Assembly (NCBI GenBank): GCA_014529385.2
Contig: CM043943.1
Coordinates: 104,938,355-105,002,354, forward strand
Length of the DNA: 64,000 nucleotides
Direction of reading: 5' to 3'
DNA from: Adiantum capillus-veneris
Lineage: Eukaryota > Streptophyta > Polypodiopsida > Polypodiales > Pteridaceae
Of this stretch, positions 11,140 to 22,920 are shown piece after piece (positions within the stretch are counted from its first letter, which is position 1; every line of letters begins with the position of its first letter). The position numbers were made by a program, and so were the translations under genes. Below the pieces are notes generated by a model, which did not search any database, was not told where the DNA came from, and was given only the letters and a program-made list of their open reading frames with translations.

Positions 11140-12320
11140 TCAGACTCTCTGAATGCTTCGGAACCTTGAGGAAAACCTTGTCTCCTTCTTCGAAAGTAGC
11201 AAGATGACAATGCTCATCCGCGTACTTCTTATATCAATCTTTAGCTTGCTTAACATTCTGTCAAGCAACTCGAAGCATGTCAAAAGGGTCTCGGAGAAAA
11301 TCCTTTGCTTGTTGTATCTTCTCCTTAGCCAACCCCACCGTAACGAGTGATCTAGGTTGAAATCCATATAAAATCATAAATGGACTAAACCCTGTAGTCA
11401 CATGCTCTGAACTATTATAAGTAAATTTCAAGATAGGTAAGTAGTCTTCCAAATTGGTTTGCTTCATGCTAACGTACGCTCGTAGAATATCCTCTAGCAC
11501 TTGATTAACTCTTTCAGTTTGACCATCTATTTTTGGATGTTCAACCGTACTAAGATTAAGTGTATTTTTCAACTTTTGAAACACAGCTCTCCATAAGTGA
11601 TTATCAAAATTTTGATCTCTGTCACTAATGATAGTAGCTAGAAGACCGTACAATCTATGTATATGCTCTACAAATAGCCGTGCTAATTCCGGTGTCTTAA
11701 CTGTAGTCTTAGTGGGAATGAATCGACCCATCTTTGTTAGATGGTATACAATTACCCATATGGCATCATGACCATGGTTTGTAGTAGGTAGTCCTACTAC
11801 AAAATCCATAGAGATACTCTCCCACTTACCTTGTGGAATCTCTAAAGGATTTCAAAGGCCACCTACCTTGAGGTGCTCTGCCTTATTAACTTGGCGCAGT
11901 GTTGCCATTTTAGTACGTACTCTTGAACATCATGATGTAAGCCTGGCCAATAAGTCGTTGAACTAAGACATACGTCTTACAAATACCTCGATGACCAGCA
12001 CTTAGACTATTGTGACACTCAAATAATATTTGGCGCCTAGTGTCTGAGTCCTTTGGCAAACATACTCTACCCTTGTGGAGTAAGTAGCCATCATTAATGG
12101 AAAAATTCGTCCATCGCTTAAGCTCTTCCTGAGTAGGGGTGGAGCTTTGTGTGTTGGAGTTTTTATCTGCATGTGCAGATACATGTGAGTGTGAGGGATC
12201 CCTTTTTAAAACTGCACTCCGCACTTTAGCATATGATTGATCTTGTGCACACTTGCCACATAATGACTCCAAAAATCCACTCTTTAATTTCGTGAAAACA
12301 AGTGAATTAATCTGAGGCAT
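11140..12320 (-). pseudogene. TE2 integrase
   Basis: The zinc domain is at 11910-12320 (FECHNSLSAGHRGICKT). A frameshift follows, so its cysteine pair is poorly preserved. The catalytic core is at 11261-11809 with MDFVVGLP (first D), IISDRDQNF (second D) and DGQTERVNQ (E) all present. The tail at 11140-11367 is in another frame. The enzyme would insert element cDNA into the genome, but this copy is broken. Confidence 0.9.
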
Positions 12321-12349
12321 CCGACTTAGTGCATCCGCTACTACATTAT

Positions 12350-13730
12350 ATCGCCCCTTGTGATATCGTAGCTTACAATCATAATCTTAAAGGATCTCTG
12401 GCCATCTAGCTTTACGACCCTTCAAGTCTATTTGAGTAGTAAACCATTTATACTCTCATGGTCAAAAACTACTTCAAACTCGGCACCATATAAATAGTGT
12501 CGCCACTTTTGTAAAGCGTGAATTATGGCATAGAGCTCTCTCGCATAGACATATTAATTCTGTTGAGCTCTATCTAACTTTCTACTTTCAAAGGCTAATA
12601 GATCTTCCCTCCTGGAGAAGTACCGCACCAATTGCTTTATCACTAGCATCAGTCTCTACGACAAACGGCTTAAGTGGGTCAACGATTGCTAGGATGGGAG
12701 CAAGGGCTATAGCTACATTTGGTTGTTCAAAACTGCATTTTTGGGCTTCTTCCCAAGAAAAGGTCTTACCTTTTTCTTTAAGTTGATACATCATAGGAAC
12801 ATCGATTTTGGCATAATCACGGATATATTGTCGATAAAATCTAGCCATGCCTAAGAAGAATTGAAGCTCCTCAACCGTGTTGGGATGTGGCCATCGAAGA
12901 ATGGCAGCGACCTTGTCAGTGTCCATCTTGATGCCAGAATAAGAGATCACATGATCGAGGTAATGTATCTCTATTTTAAAGAAATCACACTTGCTTTGCT
13001 TAGCATACAGAGTGTGAGTTCATAGCTGCTCAAACACTAATCCTAAGTGTTCTATGTGTTCATCTTCAATCTTACTGTGAATGAGAATGTCATCAAGGAA
13101 AACCACAACAAATTTTCCAAGATAGGGATGTAACACAATATCCATGAGTGTCATAAATGTAATTGGAGCATTGGTTAAAGTAAAAGACATAACCAAAAAT
13201 TCAAAATGCTCGAACCATGTTCTAAAGGAAGTTTTAGAGATATCTCTCAAAAGGATATGTACCTGGTGGTATCCTGAACGAATATCTATCTTTATATAGT
13301 ATCTTGCCCCATGGAGTTGATCAAACAACTCATCCACTCGAGGTAGAGGATACTTGTTCTTCTTGGTTATGGCGTTTAATCTGTGATAATCTACGCACAT
13401 GCGCATAGTACCATCTTTCTTTTTTACCAATAGAATTGGTGATGCCCAAGGCAAAGTGCTAGGTCTAATGGAACCACGGGCAAGGTAGTCAGTCAACTGA
13501 CTCTCAACCTCCTTGGCTTCCTTAGCACTCATAGGATAAGGTGCTTTACTCACCAATTTAGTGCTTGGAAGGATATCTATGCCATGTTGCACATCACGTG
13601 TAGGGGGTAAACCTGGTGGTAAATCACTTGAGAATACATCACTATACTCTGTGAGTAAGTGAGTCAGCTTTTGCCATACAAAATGAGAAAGTAAACTAGA
13701 GTTATGCTGGGATGGAGAATCTTTGTACAT
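12350..13730 (-). pseudogene. TE2 reverse transcriptase and RNase H
   Basis: RT occupies 13020-13730 with [29 protein letters not shown], and the catalytic [11 protein letters not shown]. The usual PFGLTNAP segment is altered to [10 protein letters not shown] thumb and the start of RNase H are at 12588-12950 (FVVETDASDKAIGAVLLQ). The rest of RNase H down to about 12350 is visible only through several stops. Confidence 0.9.
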
Positions 13731-14460
13731 ATAAGAGGTGAAAATGGTATATTTGTCTCACCAAGCAAAAGAACATGTTTACCATTGGCCATAAAGGATA
13801 AGGAGTTGTGTTTATAACTAGTGTGCAATGTGTTTCCTAAACCATGCAGCCATTCCCATCCTACGACTACATCAACACGGTCCATGTTCATAACTTGAAA
13901 GTCAAGGGTCATCGTATGATCTTGAACAATAAGCTCAATTCCTTGAACTACCGTGTCCCATACTTCTTTATCATTCCCATACATCTAGTCTACCACATAC
14001 TTGTGGGAGCAGGGAGTCTATATAAGCTTCAATTTCTTGACTATCTTATAGTTTAGGAAGTTATGAGTTGCACCATCATCCACTAAAATACAAACATGTT
14101 GTCCGTTAATAGTGCCATGCATGCAAATCAACTCATGTGGACCAAAGGTGGGCTGCCACATTGAAACAGGCACACCACACTTATGCTTTTCTTCCATATG
14201 AAGAACCTCTACAACATAATATTTAGGAGATGAATCTAATATGAGGCATTGCACCGTGTGCATGGCCTTTTCTTTGCCTTGCAAAAGAGGACAATCCTTC
14301 TTGTCATGTTGGTCTGAAATACATCTGAAACACAAATTGTGTTTCTTTGCACGCTCAAAATTAGCAGTGTGAGAGACCCACGTAGAGTATCTCATGATTG
14401 CTTAAGCTTCTTAGCCTTTTGTGGGCGTGGAGAGGTTGATTGTCTCTTATTCCTCATGGA
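13664..14460 (-). pseudogene. TE2 gag C-terminus and protease
   Basis: A basic stretch and the zinc knuckle CFRCISDQHDKKDC (CX2CX4HX4C) mark the end of gag near 14330. The protease follows with VDDGATHNFLN at about 14060, and its second half VVVGWEWLHGLG is in the next frame (13664-13984). The frame is continuous to 14463, where TE3 begins. Confidence 0.85.
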
Positions 14461-14463
14461 ACG

Positions 14464-15207
14464 TGTCATAAAATCTAATAACTAACCAACCCAAATGATT
14501 TTCTCATATTAAATTGATCATTTAATCTGGGAAACTAAACAGGAACAAGGGTTAGAATATGGACATGTGCTTATGGATCTGTCTCAACATGGGACCAAGG
14601 TTAAAGGGGTTCAAATGAGAGATGGTATGGTAAAGACAAATGCTACCTAATAAATCTTAAAGACCTTAGGGTTAGCTTCATTAAAGATCTCCAAAAGTTA
14701 GTGTTAAAAAGTCCTTTGACCTTAGGCCAATTTAGGGCTGACCTTGAGGTGGGAACCCTACCCAAGCATGAGGTGCTTGTCGGCTTGCTAACTAAAGTGC
14801 TTAAAGTGTTTGTGGGAACCTTGCCCAAAGCTTGAGGTGATTTTTATGCTATGACTAAGGTTCTTGAAGTGTTCAATTGAAAGATGAACTCTCAAGAGGC
14901 ATAAACGGTTTCCATGCTTAATTGACTAAGTGCTTGAAGTGTTCAATTCAAACCAAATAGCATAAAAGACACATGTCAAAATCCTCCGCATGTGACCCTC
15001 ATGATGTGCTTGAATCTTATTGGATAGGCTTTAAAGGGGTCCAATGAGAATTTAAAATGCATAAAAATAAATAATTAAGTTCTTTCTCTCAAAGAGGAAA
15101 AAGAGGACACATGTCCAAATGATATAATTAAATAATACAAAAGAGAGAGAGAGAGAGAGAGAGAAGACAGAGAGAGGTGTGGACCAAGCATGAGAGGGGG
15201 GTTGTAC

Positions 15208-15260
<53 letters not shown>

Positions 15261-15966
15261 ACACACATTCTATCATTTTTTGTGTGGAGTGCAAAGTGCA
15301 AGAGCTCCATCTCCTTCTCCAAGCTTGTTGAGAAGTGGAGAGCCTACACCAACACTCTTGGCTATGGAATGCAAATTCAACCAAGAGCCATGATTCAATG
15401 CTTAAGCTTTCCATATTCTTCATCTTCATTACTATGCTATTATGCTATGCTAATCAAGAAGAGTGATGATAAGTGAGGAACTATTTCTTCTCCTATGGAT
15501 GATTCTTCTTCCTCTTCCCTGCCGTAATTCCTCACTAGCTCTCTCCACCTTCGAAGGTGTTTGAGGCCTTGGGACTAAGGCTTGGGACAGTTAATTCTTT
15601 TTGCAAAGTTTATGTTATGCTTGTGATGCATGAAGCTTTCCATCTTCATTGCGTCACCTAGGTCACAAGGAACACAAAGATTTTATTGTATCAAGTCTCT
15701 CTTGATGGGAGAATCTATAATACAAACGCCTTTTGGAGGGGGGACCGGCTCCAAGTAAATCGGGTCCTCAACTATTGTCATGTTCTCTAATACTCTCTCT
15801 CTTGCAAAAGTATTATTCATGCCAAGTTAATTAATTAAGTACTATGTTTATGTTGCTACCATCAATTAAGTTCACCCCCTATGTTCTCAAAGTAATCTCA
15901 CAAAAATGCTCTCTCTTATTCTTTTAATTCCACTATTATCAAAGTTCATAGGCCATTTACATTACA
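14464..15966 (+). repeat. 5' LTR of TE3
   Basis: The LTR is 1503 bases long, from TGTCATAAAATC to CATTTACATTACA. Shared blocks with the Q LTR include the bases after the start, the segment on agreeing seed-like words such as caccttcgaaggtgt, and the 3' end ggccatt...ttaca. It contains a GA tract, a C homopolymer and a CA tract that are much longer than in Q. Confidence 0.88.
15141..15270. repeat. GA, poly-C and CA tracts in the TE3 LTR
   Basis: A (GA)n tract, then about 37 consecutive C, then (CA)n. The corresponding place in the Q LTR (about 58432-58480) has only a short G run and a few CA repeats. Glycine- or proline-repeat ORFs here are spurious. Confidence 0.92.
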
Positions 15967-15980
15967 TTGATATCAAAGCA
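15967..15980 (+). promoter_or_regulatory. Decayed primer-binding site of TE3 (tRNA-iMet type)
   Basis: It reads ttgatatcaaagc where Q has ttggtatcagagc. Both differences are G to A, as expected from decay of methylated cytosine on the other strand. Confidence 0.8.
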
Positions 15981-16351
15981 TTTGGTTTCTCTTTTCTTGC
16001 TTAAGAAGAGAGGTCCTTAAGTAGCCTATTAATGGTTGATTTTTTTATTATATTAGGGTAAGTGGGACTGGGATCTATTATCAATTTTGTTGAACCCACT
16101 ATGTGGGATATGATGCACACCTCGCATGGGGTCTTTTTAGACTTGCCTACGGCTATAGCATTATTGAGCCATAAGAATTCCGAAAGGATCTAACTCTCGG
16201 CAATTCTGCTATGTTAGAACCACCCAACTACTCTCTATAATTAACCAATTTGAACCGTGGGTGTAGATACTTAAGTGCTTATTTTCAAAGGCTAAGAGGA
16301 GCAACAACTAAGGTTTTGAATTTCCAAAGAATACACTAAGTAAACACATAA

Positions 16352-18505
16352 GTGTCTATTTACCCAAAGGATCGTGCAACAAATGCGCCACCTCCCTTTG
16401 CTAATATCACTAACCTCTTACATTTCACAGGCGATGGCAAGGATGGGCTATTGGTATACACCGAGCATTTGGAAAAGAGAGGATTGAATGCGGAAAGGCA
16501 AAGAAACTTCCTGGTGATGGAGAACATGCAGTTGAAGAAACTTAATGAAGCATGCTCTCAAAATATTTCATCAAACAGAGAGACAATCCAAGGCCTTGAG
16601 AAGATCACAAGTTTGCAAGAGAAAGACACCGTGCTTGGTAGTCCAAAAAGAAAATGAGATCTGTGCAACATTGAGAACATGAAGTTTGGTAGTGGTGGCC
16701 TGAAAAAATGAATACAAGCTTTAAGGTAACTCGAAGTTTGTTTCTTCAATGTGCTTCATTAAAAAATGGATACACTTTCCTATACATGATCATAACGCAT
16801 GGTGCTTTTTTGGTAGGTCTTTCTGCATCCAAACTCAAATGGTGCAGGCTTCAATGCCGGAGTGCATTACAGCCGTCTAGTTCCCAAAAGAAGTAGTTGA
16901 AGAGATGATAACTCAGAAAAAAATTTGTAAGTTGAAAGGGAGGCTCCTTACCTCCTTCATGAATGAGAATCAGCTGGAACCAATGGAAGTGCAAGCAGTA
17001 CTTGATGAGAGTGGCATCTCGCAGATGGGATACAAGGCACTCTTCAAAGCATTAGCTAAAAAGTCTCAAAATAAACTACAGAGAGGATCATTGCTGCCAA
17101 AGCCATCACATGTAAAGGCTGCTTGCCGGCACGTAAACGATGAGGTGTTTAAGAAACTTGGGTCACCATTCCATATTGAAGCAATGTTCTTAGGCAAGGG
17201 CGGTAGAGAGGTACAGTTTAACGAGCACAACAACCTCTTCGTTGATCTTGAAGCATTGCAAAGGTATGCAGTTCACTTCTTTGACATCAGCCGAGAGGAG
17301 TGCGGTGGGGTTCTCAAGTTTGTTTTGAAGCTCGACAAGTGCGAGGTCCTGAAGAACAAGAAGCTGGAGAGAGTCACCATTACCCTCATGAACAGAGCTC
17401 TGGATCCATCAATAACGAAAGAGGATCCACGATACTTCAGCGTGTAATCCGAAAACAACATTCTAACTCTAGGATCATTTCAGGTATACTTCGTTCACTC
17501 TATGATAACAAAAATGTTGATTATTTGGTTGTTGATTTTGTGTTTTTGTGTTTCACTGCAGGTTGATAAGGAAAATTTTGAAATCCTCGATTGGGTTTTT
17601 AGTCAAACCCAAATTCCTTCTATCATTAGTGAACAAAGAAACGGAGCCGTTCTTTCAGTGAAAGGATTTGGTGACTACACAGTGGAACGGCACATGGAAC
17701 GTGACTTAAAGACTCTTAACTGTATGTACAACATAACACACAGAGCAACTATGGCAAATCCATGCTTATATTGCATGGCTGATGCACAATCTCTTGAGAG
17801 TGTGCAATGGAATAGAGCTCCCAATAGACATCTTCAAGATAAGACTTTTAAACCAGTTCTTGATATTCCTCTGTGTAGAGTTCACGTCTATACACTTCAT
17901 GCACTCTGTCGAATAATTGAAAAGGTGGTTCATTTGTACATATGTTTTGCATGGACATCAAAGCCAGAGAGTGAGTCGAAAAGAGTGATCAAAGCATTAG
18001 AGGGTGTGCTCTCAGACATTGGTTTGCATGGAGGAAATGTCAAAATTGAAGAGGACCCTAAGATGTCTCAAGGTTGGTACAAGGTACCGAGAAAAGCATC
18101 GATAGGCGGAGTGAAGGCAAGAAGGTTTCTTGCGTTTAGCCTCAAAGATTAAGATAGAGAAGAAAGGAGAAACCTGTTCAACAAATGGAAACAGTACATA
18201 AAGTGGTTAAAGACAATGCTGGTGGTGGGGCAATCCAAAATCACAAGGCAAACGTGTGGAAATCACTAGATAAAATTTTCCACTACGTTGAGCAGCATTC
18301 TTGGGACCAAAGTGAGCTCACATCATTTCAAGCAGCCTTGCTGGATTGGAAAAAGGCTTACCTTACAAGGTGGGGTCTGTTGATGGCAGCATCCCCACGG
18401 GCATCAAGCGTCTTCTTTCCTTTAGAGACAACCGCTTGTTGTATGGATCTAAGCTTTCCGGGTCTTCAACCCCTGCACCCAGAGCCTGAGCTGTGTAGGA
18501 CATGA
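16352..18505 (+). pseudogene. Gene A: transposon-like protein of an uncharacterised family, one probable intron
   Basis: Reading 16905-17482 and then 17561-18152 joins through an intron with AG|GTATAC donor and TGCAG|GT acceptor (17483-17560), phase 0. One TAA at 17445 lies in the first exon, a second at 18150, and a frameshift follows before 18185-18505. Visible parts are an N-terminal helical segment (16352-16657, uncertain link), a central block, a paired-cysteine motif ANPCLYCMAD, and CRVHVYTLHALCRIIEKVVH, which resembles the TLH-L-RI motif in transposon-derived proteins I have seen in plants and invertebrates. The C-terminal block LLDWKKAYLTRWGLL is helical. No catalytic triad can be assigned. 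It is a broken multi-exon gene, more likely transposon than host. Confidence 0.55.
17483..17560 (+). other. Probable spliceosomal intron of gene A
   Basis: It is AT/T-rich and 78 bases long, starts GTATAC and ends with a pyrimidine-rich tract and TGCAG. It contains in-frame stops, while the flanking exons join in frame. Confidence 0.65.
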
Positions 18506-18904
18506 AATAGGGGGCTCTGAGTGCTTGGCACCCATACCCAATTCCAAATACACGTAGAGCAAACTATTTCTCAATCAGAATTAGTCTTTCTGCGTTTAGT
18601 GGGAGGGGGTGCCCACCACACAATCTTGTAATAACTTTCATTGCAAACAGTGGGAACTTTGCATTGTCATTGGAGTATTCCTTGTGGTTTATTATGATCT
18701 ACATAAAAATTGTAATGAATTTATGGGTCGTAAGTGAGATCAATACAATTGCCAAGTACTTGAATTGTTTCTACAAACCTTTTTGTGGTTGAAACGCCCG
18801 ATGTAGTGAGACAACGCCGCATCCTTGCCTTGGACTCCAGCGACAAGCCCTTGCCGTGAGCCTCCCGCTCTTCTAAGGAAACTATCGTCATACATTAGCA
18901 CCTG
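18506..18904. other. Intergenic stretch between convergent genes A and B
   Basis: No coding sequence is supported. It would hold the 3' ends of both genes. No clear AATAAA signal was seen. Confidence 0.5.
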
Positions 18905-20015
18905 TCAACAAAAAACATGATCATGATATTTTATCACTGGGCCATCTCCAATACCATCTGAATACATGACAAAAGTTACCATCTGATTCTTGTCCATTTC
19001 CAGCATCAACCTCCCCCACAAGTGAATAGACTGACTATTCATTACCTGATCTCTGGGTGCCACAGGCCTACCCATGTTTTCCAAGACGAGTTGTTTTGTT
19101 GTCGATTCAAACTCCTCATCTGTTGGAAAATCGGTCACCCTGAAGTGAATTGTGAGTCACGAACAACTGTGTCAGCAATAAGATGTTGGTCCACTCCATC
19201 ATCATCCACAAACCCCATGCCTGCCTCACAAAAATTTGCAATTGTAGCTAGACAGTAGTCCTCCCATATATTGAGCTCATGCATGATATCTGTGAGCAGA
19301 ACATAGTGGGCGTCGCCCGCCATAGCAAAGCTGGGAGCACAATTCAGAGGCAAAGTCACTTCCTTACTTGGACTTTCTTGCTTGCACCCTATTGCTACAT
19401 TTGCAAGAGAAGCAAGAGTTAAGCCCGCATCAAATGTTTCCTTTAGTACCTCTACCCGCTCCTCTTCTGGGTCAAACTGCACCTCCACATCATCTACCTC
19501 TTCCTCTGGCGCCAATGGACAACTACAAAAAGTTGTTGACTGGGAAGTCTCTGACTCACCATCCTGCAAGTATAAGTAACAAACAAACCCGTGGTAGAAT
19601 TCCACTAAGCGAAACTTTTTGAAGTGCTTCATACACCTATCTTGTACAAGCAGTGCATTGGAGAAACACTTGTCTAGACAGCGATTCAGTCTCCTTGAAG
19701 CACTCTTGTCAGGGTCAAGGTTGCTAGCTGCACATATCTCATGCCATCAACTGTCATGGAATTGTCACAAGTGACTGCCTCATACTGTTGCAAATGGGTT
19801 TGTAGGTACTCAAATGAGCAATCTATAATCCTCTGTATAGAAAACTTTGCATTAAACATTCCTGATAGTTCTGGTGCACGGTGATGAGCACGGGCGTTGT
19901 ATAAGAACGTGAATAGTTTTTCTTCACATGTATCCTCGCTCACGTCTGTCTCCAGGATTATGATCCCCATGAATGAAATAAAAAGCAATCCAAAACTATT
20001 TGGTGTCATAACCAA
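18905..20015 (-). pseudogene. Gene B: unrecognised protein, convergent to gene A
   Basis: Three minus-strand frames follow each other: 19686-20015 (helical, FSIQRIIDCSFEYLQTHLQQY), 19135-19632 (acidic EEEVDDVEVQFDPEEE followed by a helical segment with MHELNIWEDYCLATIANFCEAG) and 18905-19138 (FPTDEEFESTTKQLVLENMGRP). The last two meet within four bases and are separated by a single-base shift at about 19135. I recognise no family. The relatively long, non-repetitive frames and tail-to-tail placement with gene A suggest a second gene of the same unit. Confidence 0.4.
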
Positions 20016-20033
20016 GCGAATATTGAGCCTCGA

Positions 20034-20462
20034 GTACCCCTCAAGGTCTCTATTCGCTTGCTTCTGTCTCGTGTGCTAATGTCATAAGAGGTGACGTCAC
20101 TTGAGTCAGCACCAAGCGAGTAGGGGCCCCAAGAATCTCCGAAGGTCCCTATTCGCTTGGTTCTGTTCCGTGCGCTAATGTCATAAAAAGTTACATCACT
20201 TGAGTCAGAACCAAGCGAATAGGGCCCCACGAATCTCCGTAGGGCCCTATTCGCTTGGTTCTGTCCCGTGCGCTAATGTCATAAAAGGTGACGTCACTTG
20301 AGTCAGAACCAAGCGAATAGGGGCCCAAGAATCTCTATAGGGCCCTATTCACTTGGTTTTATCCCGTGCTCTAATATCATAAAAGGTGACGTCACTTGAG
20401 TTAGAACCAAGCGAATAGGGGCCCAAGAATCTCCAAAGGGCCCTATTCGCTTGGTTCTGTCC
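20034..20462. repeat. Palindromic repeat array 1 (about 98-bp period)
   Basis: Just over four units repeat with a period of about 98 bases. Each unit is an inverted repeat with 19-base arms (CCCTATTCGCTTGGTTCTG and its complement) around a roughly 40-base spacer. Three of the four spacers contain the palindrome GTGACGTCAC (20091, 20288, 20386), and all carry a nearby TGAGTCA or one-base variant. Such arrays resemble subterminal protein-binding repeats of plant DNA transposons. The same arm core recurs in array 2. Confidence 0.85.
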
Positions 20463-20805
20463 TGTGACCCAAGCATTCGGAACAGGTGGATAAGAACAAA
20501 GCATTTAATGTTATCAGTGATAGATTTATAGGCCTACTCACTCACTATGCCCAAACTCAGGCACGGTCACATAAGGAGTAATTATTCCAACCATGCAGGT
20601 TGAGACTTTTAATTTTACACTAATGCAGTGGCTTCGGTGCGCACACAATTAACAACACACAAGAAGGGGAGAGAGGCAGGGAGAAAGAACCTGTCTCTGC
20701 AATATCCATTGGCACCGAGTTGGATGGTGATGTCGCAGGCCGCCGACAACAAGAACCAGAAGGTGGCGATGGCGATGGCAACGCGGCAGCAAAGGACTTG
20801 ACCTA
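20463..20805. other. Spacer between array 1 and the triplicated repeat
   Basis: No gene is supported. The stretch 20700-20800 is rich in GGCGATGG-like words similar to those in the following repeat. Confidence 0.4.
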
Positions 20806-20816
20806 GTGGAGGTCTC

Positions 20817-21195
20817 TCAACACAGGATCACGAGAGGTGGCCAAGGGAAAGAGAGCAAAAAATGCAAAGGCAATGGTGATCTGTTTGTTCTACTTGGAGA
20901 TGGAGATGGAGACTGCAAGGGTGATCGGCGTCTGACTCTCAATGCAAGATCACAAGAGGTGGCCAAGGGAAAGAGCGAAGAAAAGGCAAAGGCAATGGCG
21001 ATCTGTTGTTCTAATTGGAGATGGAGATGGCGACTGCAAGGGCGATCGGCGTCTGACTCTAAACGCAGGATCACGAGAGCTGGCCAAGGGGAAGAGCGCA
21101 GAAAAGGCAAAGGCAGCGGCGATCTGTTTGTTCCACTTGGAGATGGAGATGGCGACTGCAAGGGCGATTGGCGTCTGTCTGACCCTAAACGGTCA
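20817..21195. repeat. Three tandem copies of a roughly 124-bp repeat
   Basis: Words such as ggatcacgagaggtggcc, ggagatggagatgg and gatcggcgtctgactct recur three times, from about 20817, 20942 and 21064. An open frame at 20806-21294 runs through it only because the repeat lacks stops in that frame; I do not call it a gene. Confidence 0.88.
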
Positions 21196-21294
21196 CTCGA
21201 AAAGGCACGTGGGTTGTGCTCACAAGGACAACCAGTAATAAATGGTCTCAGATTCCCATGCAGTATGATTTACCAACCACAATCTCGCGCATAA

Positions 21295-21590
21295 GTGAAG
21301 TTTTCACCCTCGCCGAGGTAAGCATTCTAAGTTAAGAGGCAGTACCCCCGCCAAACATTTCAACTATTCTGCCTCTTTTCGTGTCCTCTACTGTGCATCA
21401 TTTTTATTAACTCTACCCTCATCGATGCTACACGGTAAGCAAACCATCCCAAATCTTTTTGCGCATCACCTCTTACTCTCGTGCATCCTTCTCTTACTCC
21501 TATTCTATAGTGCTTTAGTGACACATAACTCTACACACAGAGAAGAGGTATGCTACTTACTACCCTTTTGTGCACTTGTATTTTGTGTAG
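21295..21590. other. Unassigned spacer before array 2
   Basis: No coding or repeat structure is supported. Confidence 0.4.
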
Positions 21591-21599
21591 TCAGTAGTA

Positions 21600-22920
21600 G
21601 CAGGCGAATAAGGGAAGGTAAACCCTGTTTGCTGCACCTGTTCGCTTGGTACTGACCATCGTCTTTACCATAGGATGTTTTCACCTGTCTCATAGGAGGT
21701 CAGTACCAAGCGAATAAGGGAAGGCCACTTTGTTCGATGCCCCTGTTTGCTTGCTACTGACCTCGGAAAATATAAGTGATGTCTGCTAGTACAGAGGTCA
21801 ATACTAAGCAAATAAGGGGAAGGTAAACAATGTTTGTTGCGGGTTTGGGGTTTTTTTTACCAAATACGCATTTTCAATTTATAAGGGAGAAGAAAAATTA
21901 CAACTTAACACCTATGTAGGGGGTTTTGAGTTAGAAAACACTAGGGACAGGCGCAAAGGCCAAGTTTCAGACTTTACAAGAGAGTGGCCTACTAATTTCC
22001 GGGGGTTTAGGGTTCGCAATAACCATGTAGTCCTTCTCCTTCACAGCCAGACTATCTCTTCCTAAAGCTTGTTGGCAAAGTTAATGGCTTCCTCATATTT
22101 ACTGGCTAGCTCAAGCACTTCATCCTTCATCTCCTGTAGCCAATTATAGATAGCCTCTATAGAGCCATTCTCGACGAGCAATCGTTGCAGGTCTTCAGGC
22201 CTTCTTGCTTCCAGAGAGTATTTGAGGATTGAGACTCTGTGCTTGACGATCAGCATTTGTTCCAGCTTCAGGCTAGCATCCTGCAGAGAGCATTTAGCAA
22301 ATAAGCTCTTCAAACTAGGAGCTTGGAAATTGGGACTTCGAAAGAAAAGAATTACCAGCGGCTTACCCCGAGAATTGACTCCCATGTTGACAGCAGCCAC
22401 TCCCGGGCTGTGTCGGTCGAGAACATTAAGGGTAACATCGGGGGAGGGCCAAGGGGGGACCTCTTGAGGAGGGACCGGATGCGGTCCTGCTGGCGCTGCA
22501 GGAGTATACCTTGGAAAGGCATCACCACTATCCTAAGCTTCTTGTAGTTGTTCTGCAAAACCCTGAGGGAGGTTTTGAAAAAACTGCGGGTTAAATAGAC
22601 AAGATGGACATGCCTGAAAAGAAGAGCCTGGGTTCTGGCTGATGAGTGGTTTGTGAGGGGTGGTACCGCCATGCAATTTCATGAGAGGTAGACGTGGGAG
22701 AGAGAAGCAATGGTACCACCCCCCCAAATTAGGGGAGGTGATGGGAGGGAGCGACATGACAGTTAGGACCGCATGGACTTAAACGTCTCCTTCACATTGG
22801 TATTTTGTTGCAGGGGATGCAAACCTGTTCGCTTGCTATTACACTTTTCTGAGATCACTACCGAGCGAATAAGGGAAGGAAAACTCTTTCCGATGCACCT
22901 GTTCGCTTGGTATTGACCTC
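21600..22920. repeat. Palindromic repeat array 2 (dispersed copies)
   Basis: At least four inverted pairs with the core TTCGCTTGGTACTGACC and its complement GGTCAGTACCAAGCGAA lie at about 21635-21725, 21740-21820, 22822-22875 and 22895-22962 (half or diverged). The core is shared with array 1, but the spacers differ. Gene C lies between the copies. Confidence 0.75.
22062..22757 (-). pseudogene. Gene C: small unrecognised protein with one in-frame stop
   Basis: The frame 22757 to 22062 is 232 codons with a single TAG at about 22533. The N-terminal half is proline-rich (SLPPITSPNLGGW, PHPVPPQEVPPWPSP). The C-terminal 80 residues are highly helical and end LASKYEEAINFANKL. Two shorter overlapping frames in the region are shadows. 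It lies inside array 2, so a role in binding those repeats is possible but unproven. A CAG to TAG mutation or readthrough could explain the stop. Confidence 0.4.

Larger units (their letters stand above)
10696..14463 (-). mobile_element. TE2: chromovirus (Ty3/gypsy) internal region, degenerate and 5'-truncated
   Basis: Minus-strand frames give, in order, a gag zinc knuckle, protease, RT, RNase H, integrase and chromodomain. This order and the terminal chromodomain define a chromovirus. The gag N-terminus, primer site and 5' LTR are missing because sequence of another element (TE3) begins at 14464. Multiple frameshifts show it is dead. Confidence 0.9.
14464..16350 (+). mobile_element. TE3: 5' LTR and leader of a Q-family Ty3/gypsy element, 3'-truncated
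   Basis: The sequence follows the LTR plus leader of element Q (57590-59598) over its whole length, with many substitutions. It starts with the same TGTCATAA and ends before the gag start codon. The rest of the element is not in the window, so it is a truncated copy, not a solo LTR. Confidence 0.88.

Noticed and set aside
16352..18505. Gene A as a single-copy host gene
   Set aside because: It has two nonsense codons and a frameshift, lies between transposons and has transposon-like motifs. A decayed host gene is not excluded.
20806..21294. 162-codon ORF rich in GDGDGDCKGD
   Set aside because: It is created by three tandem copies of a 124-bp repeat; no start context or domain supports a gene.
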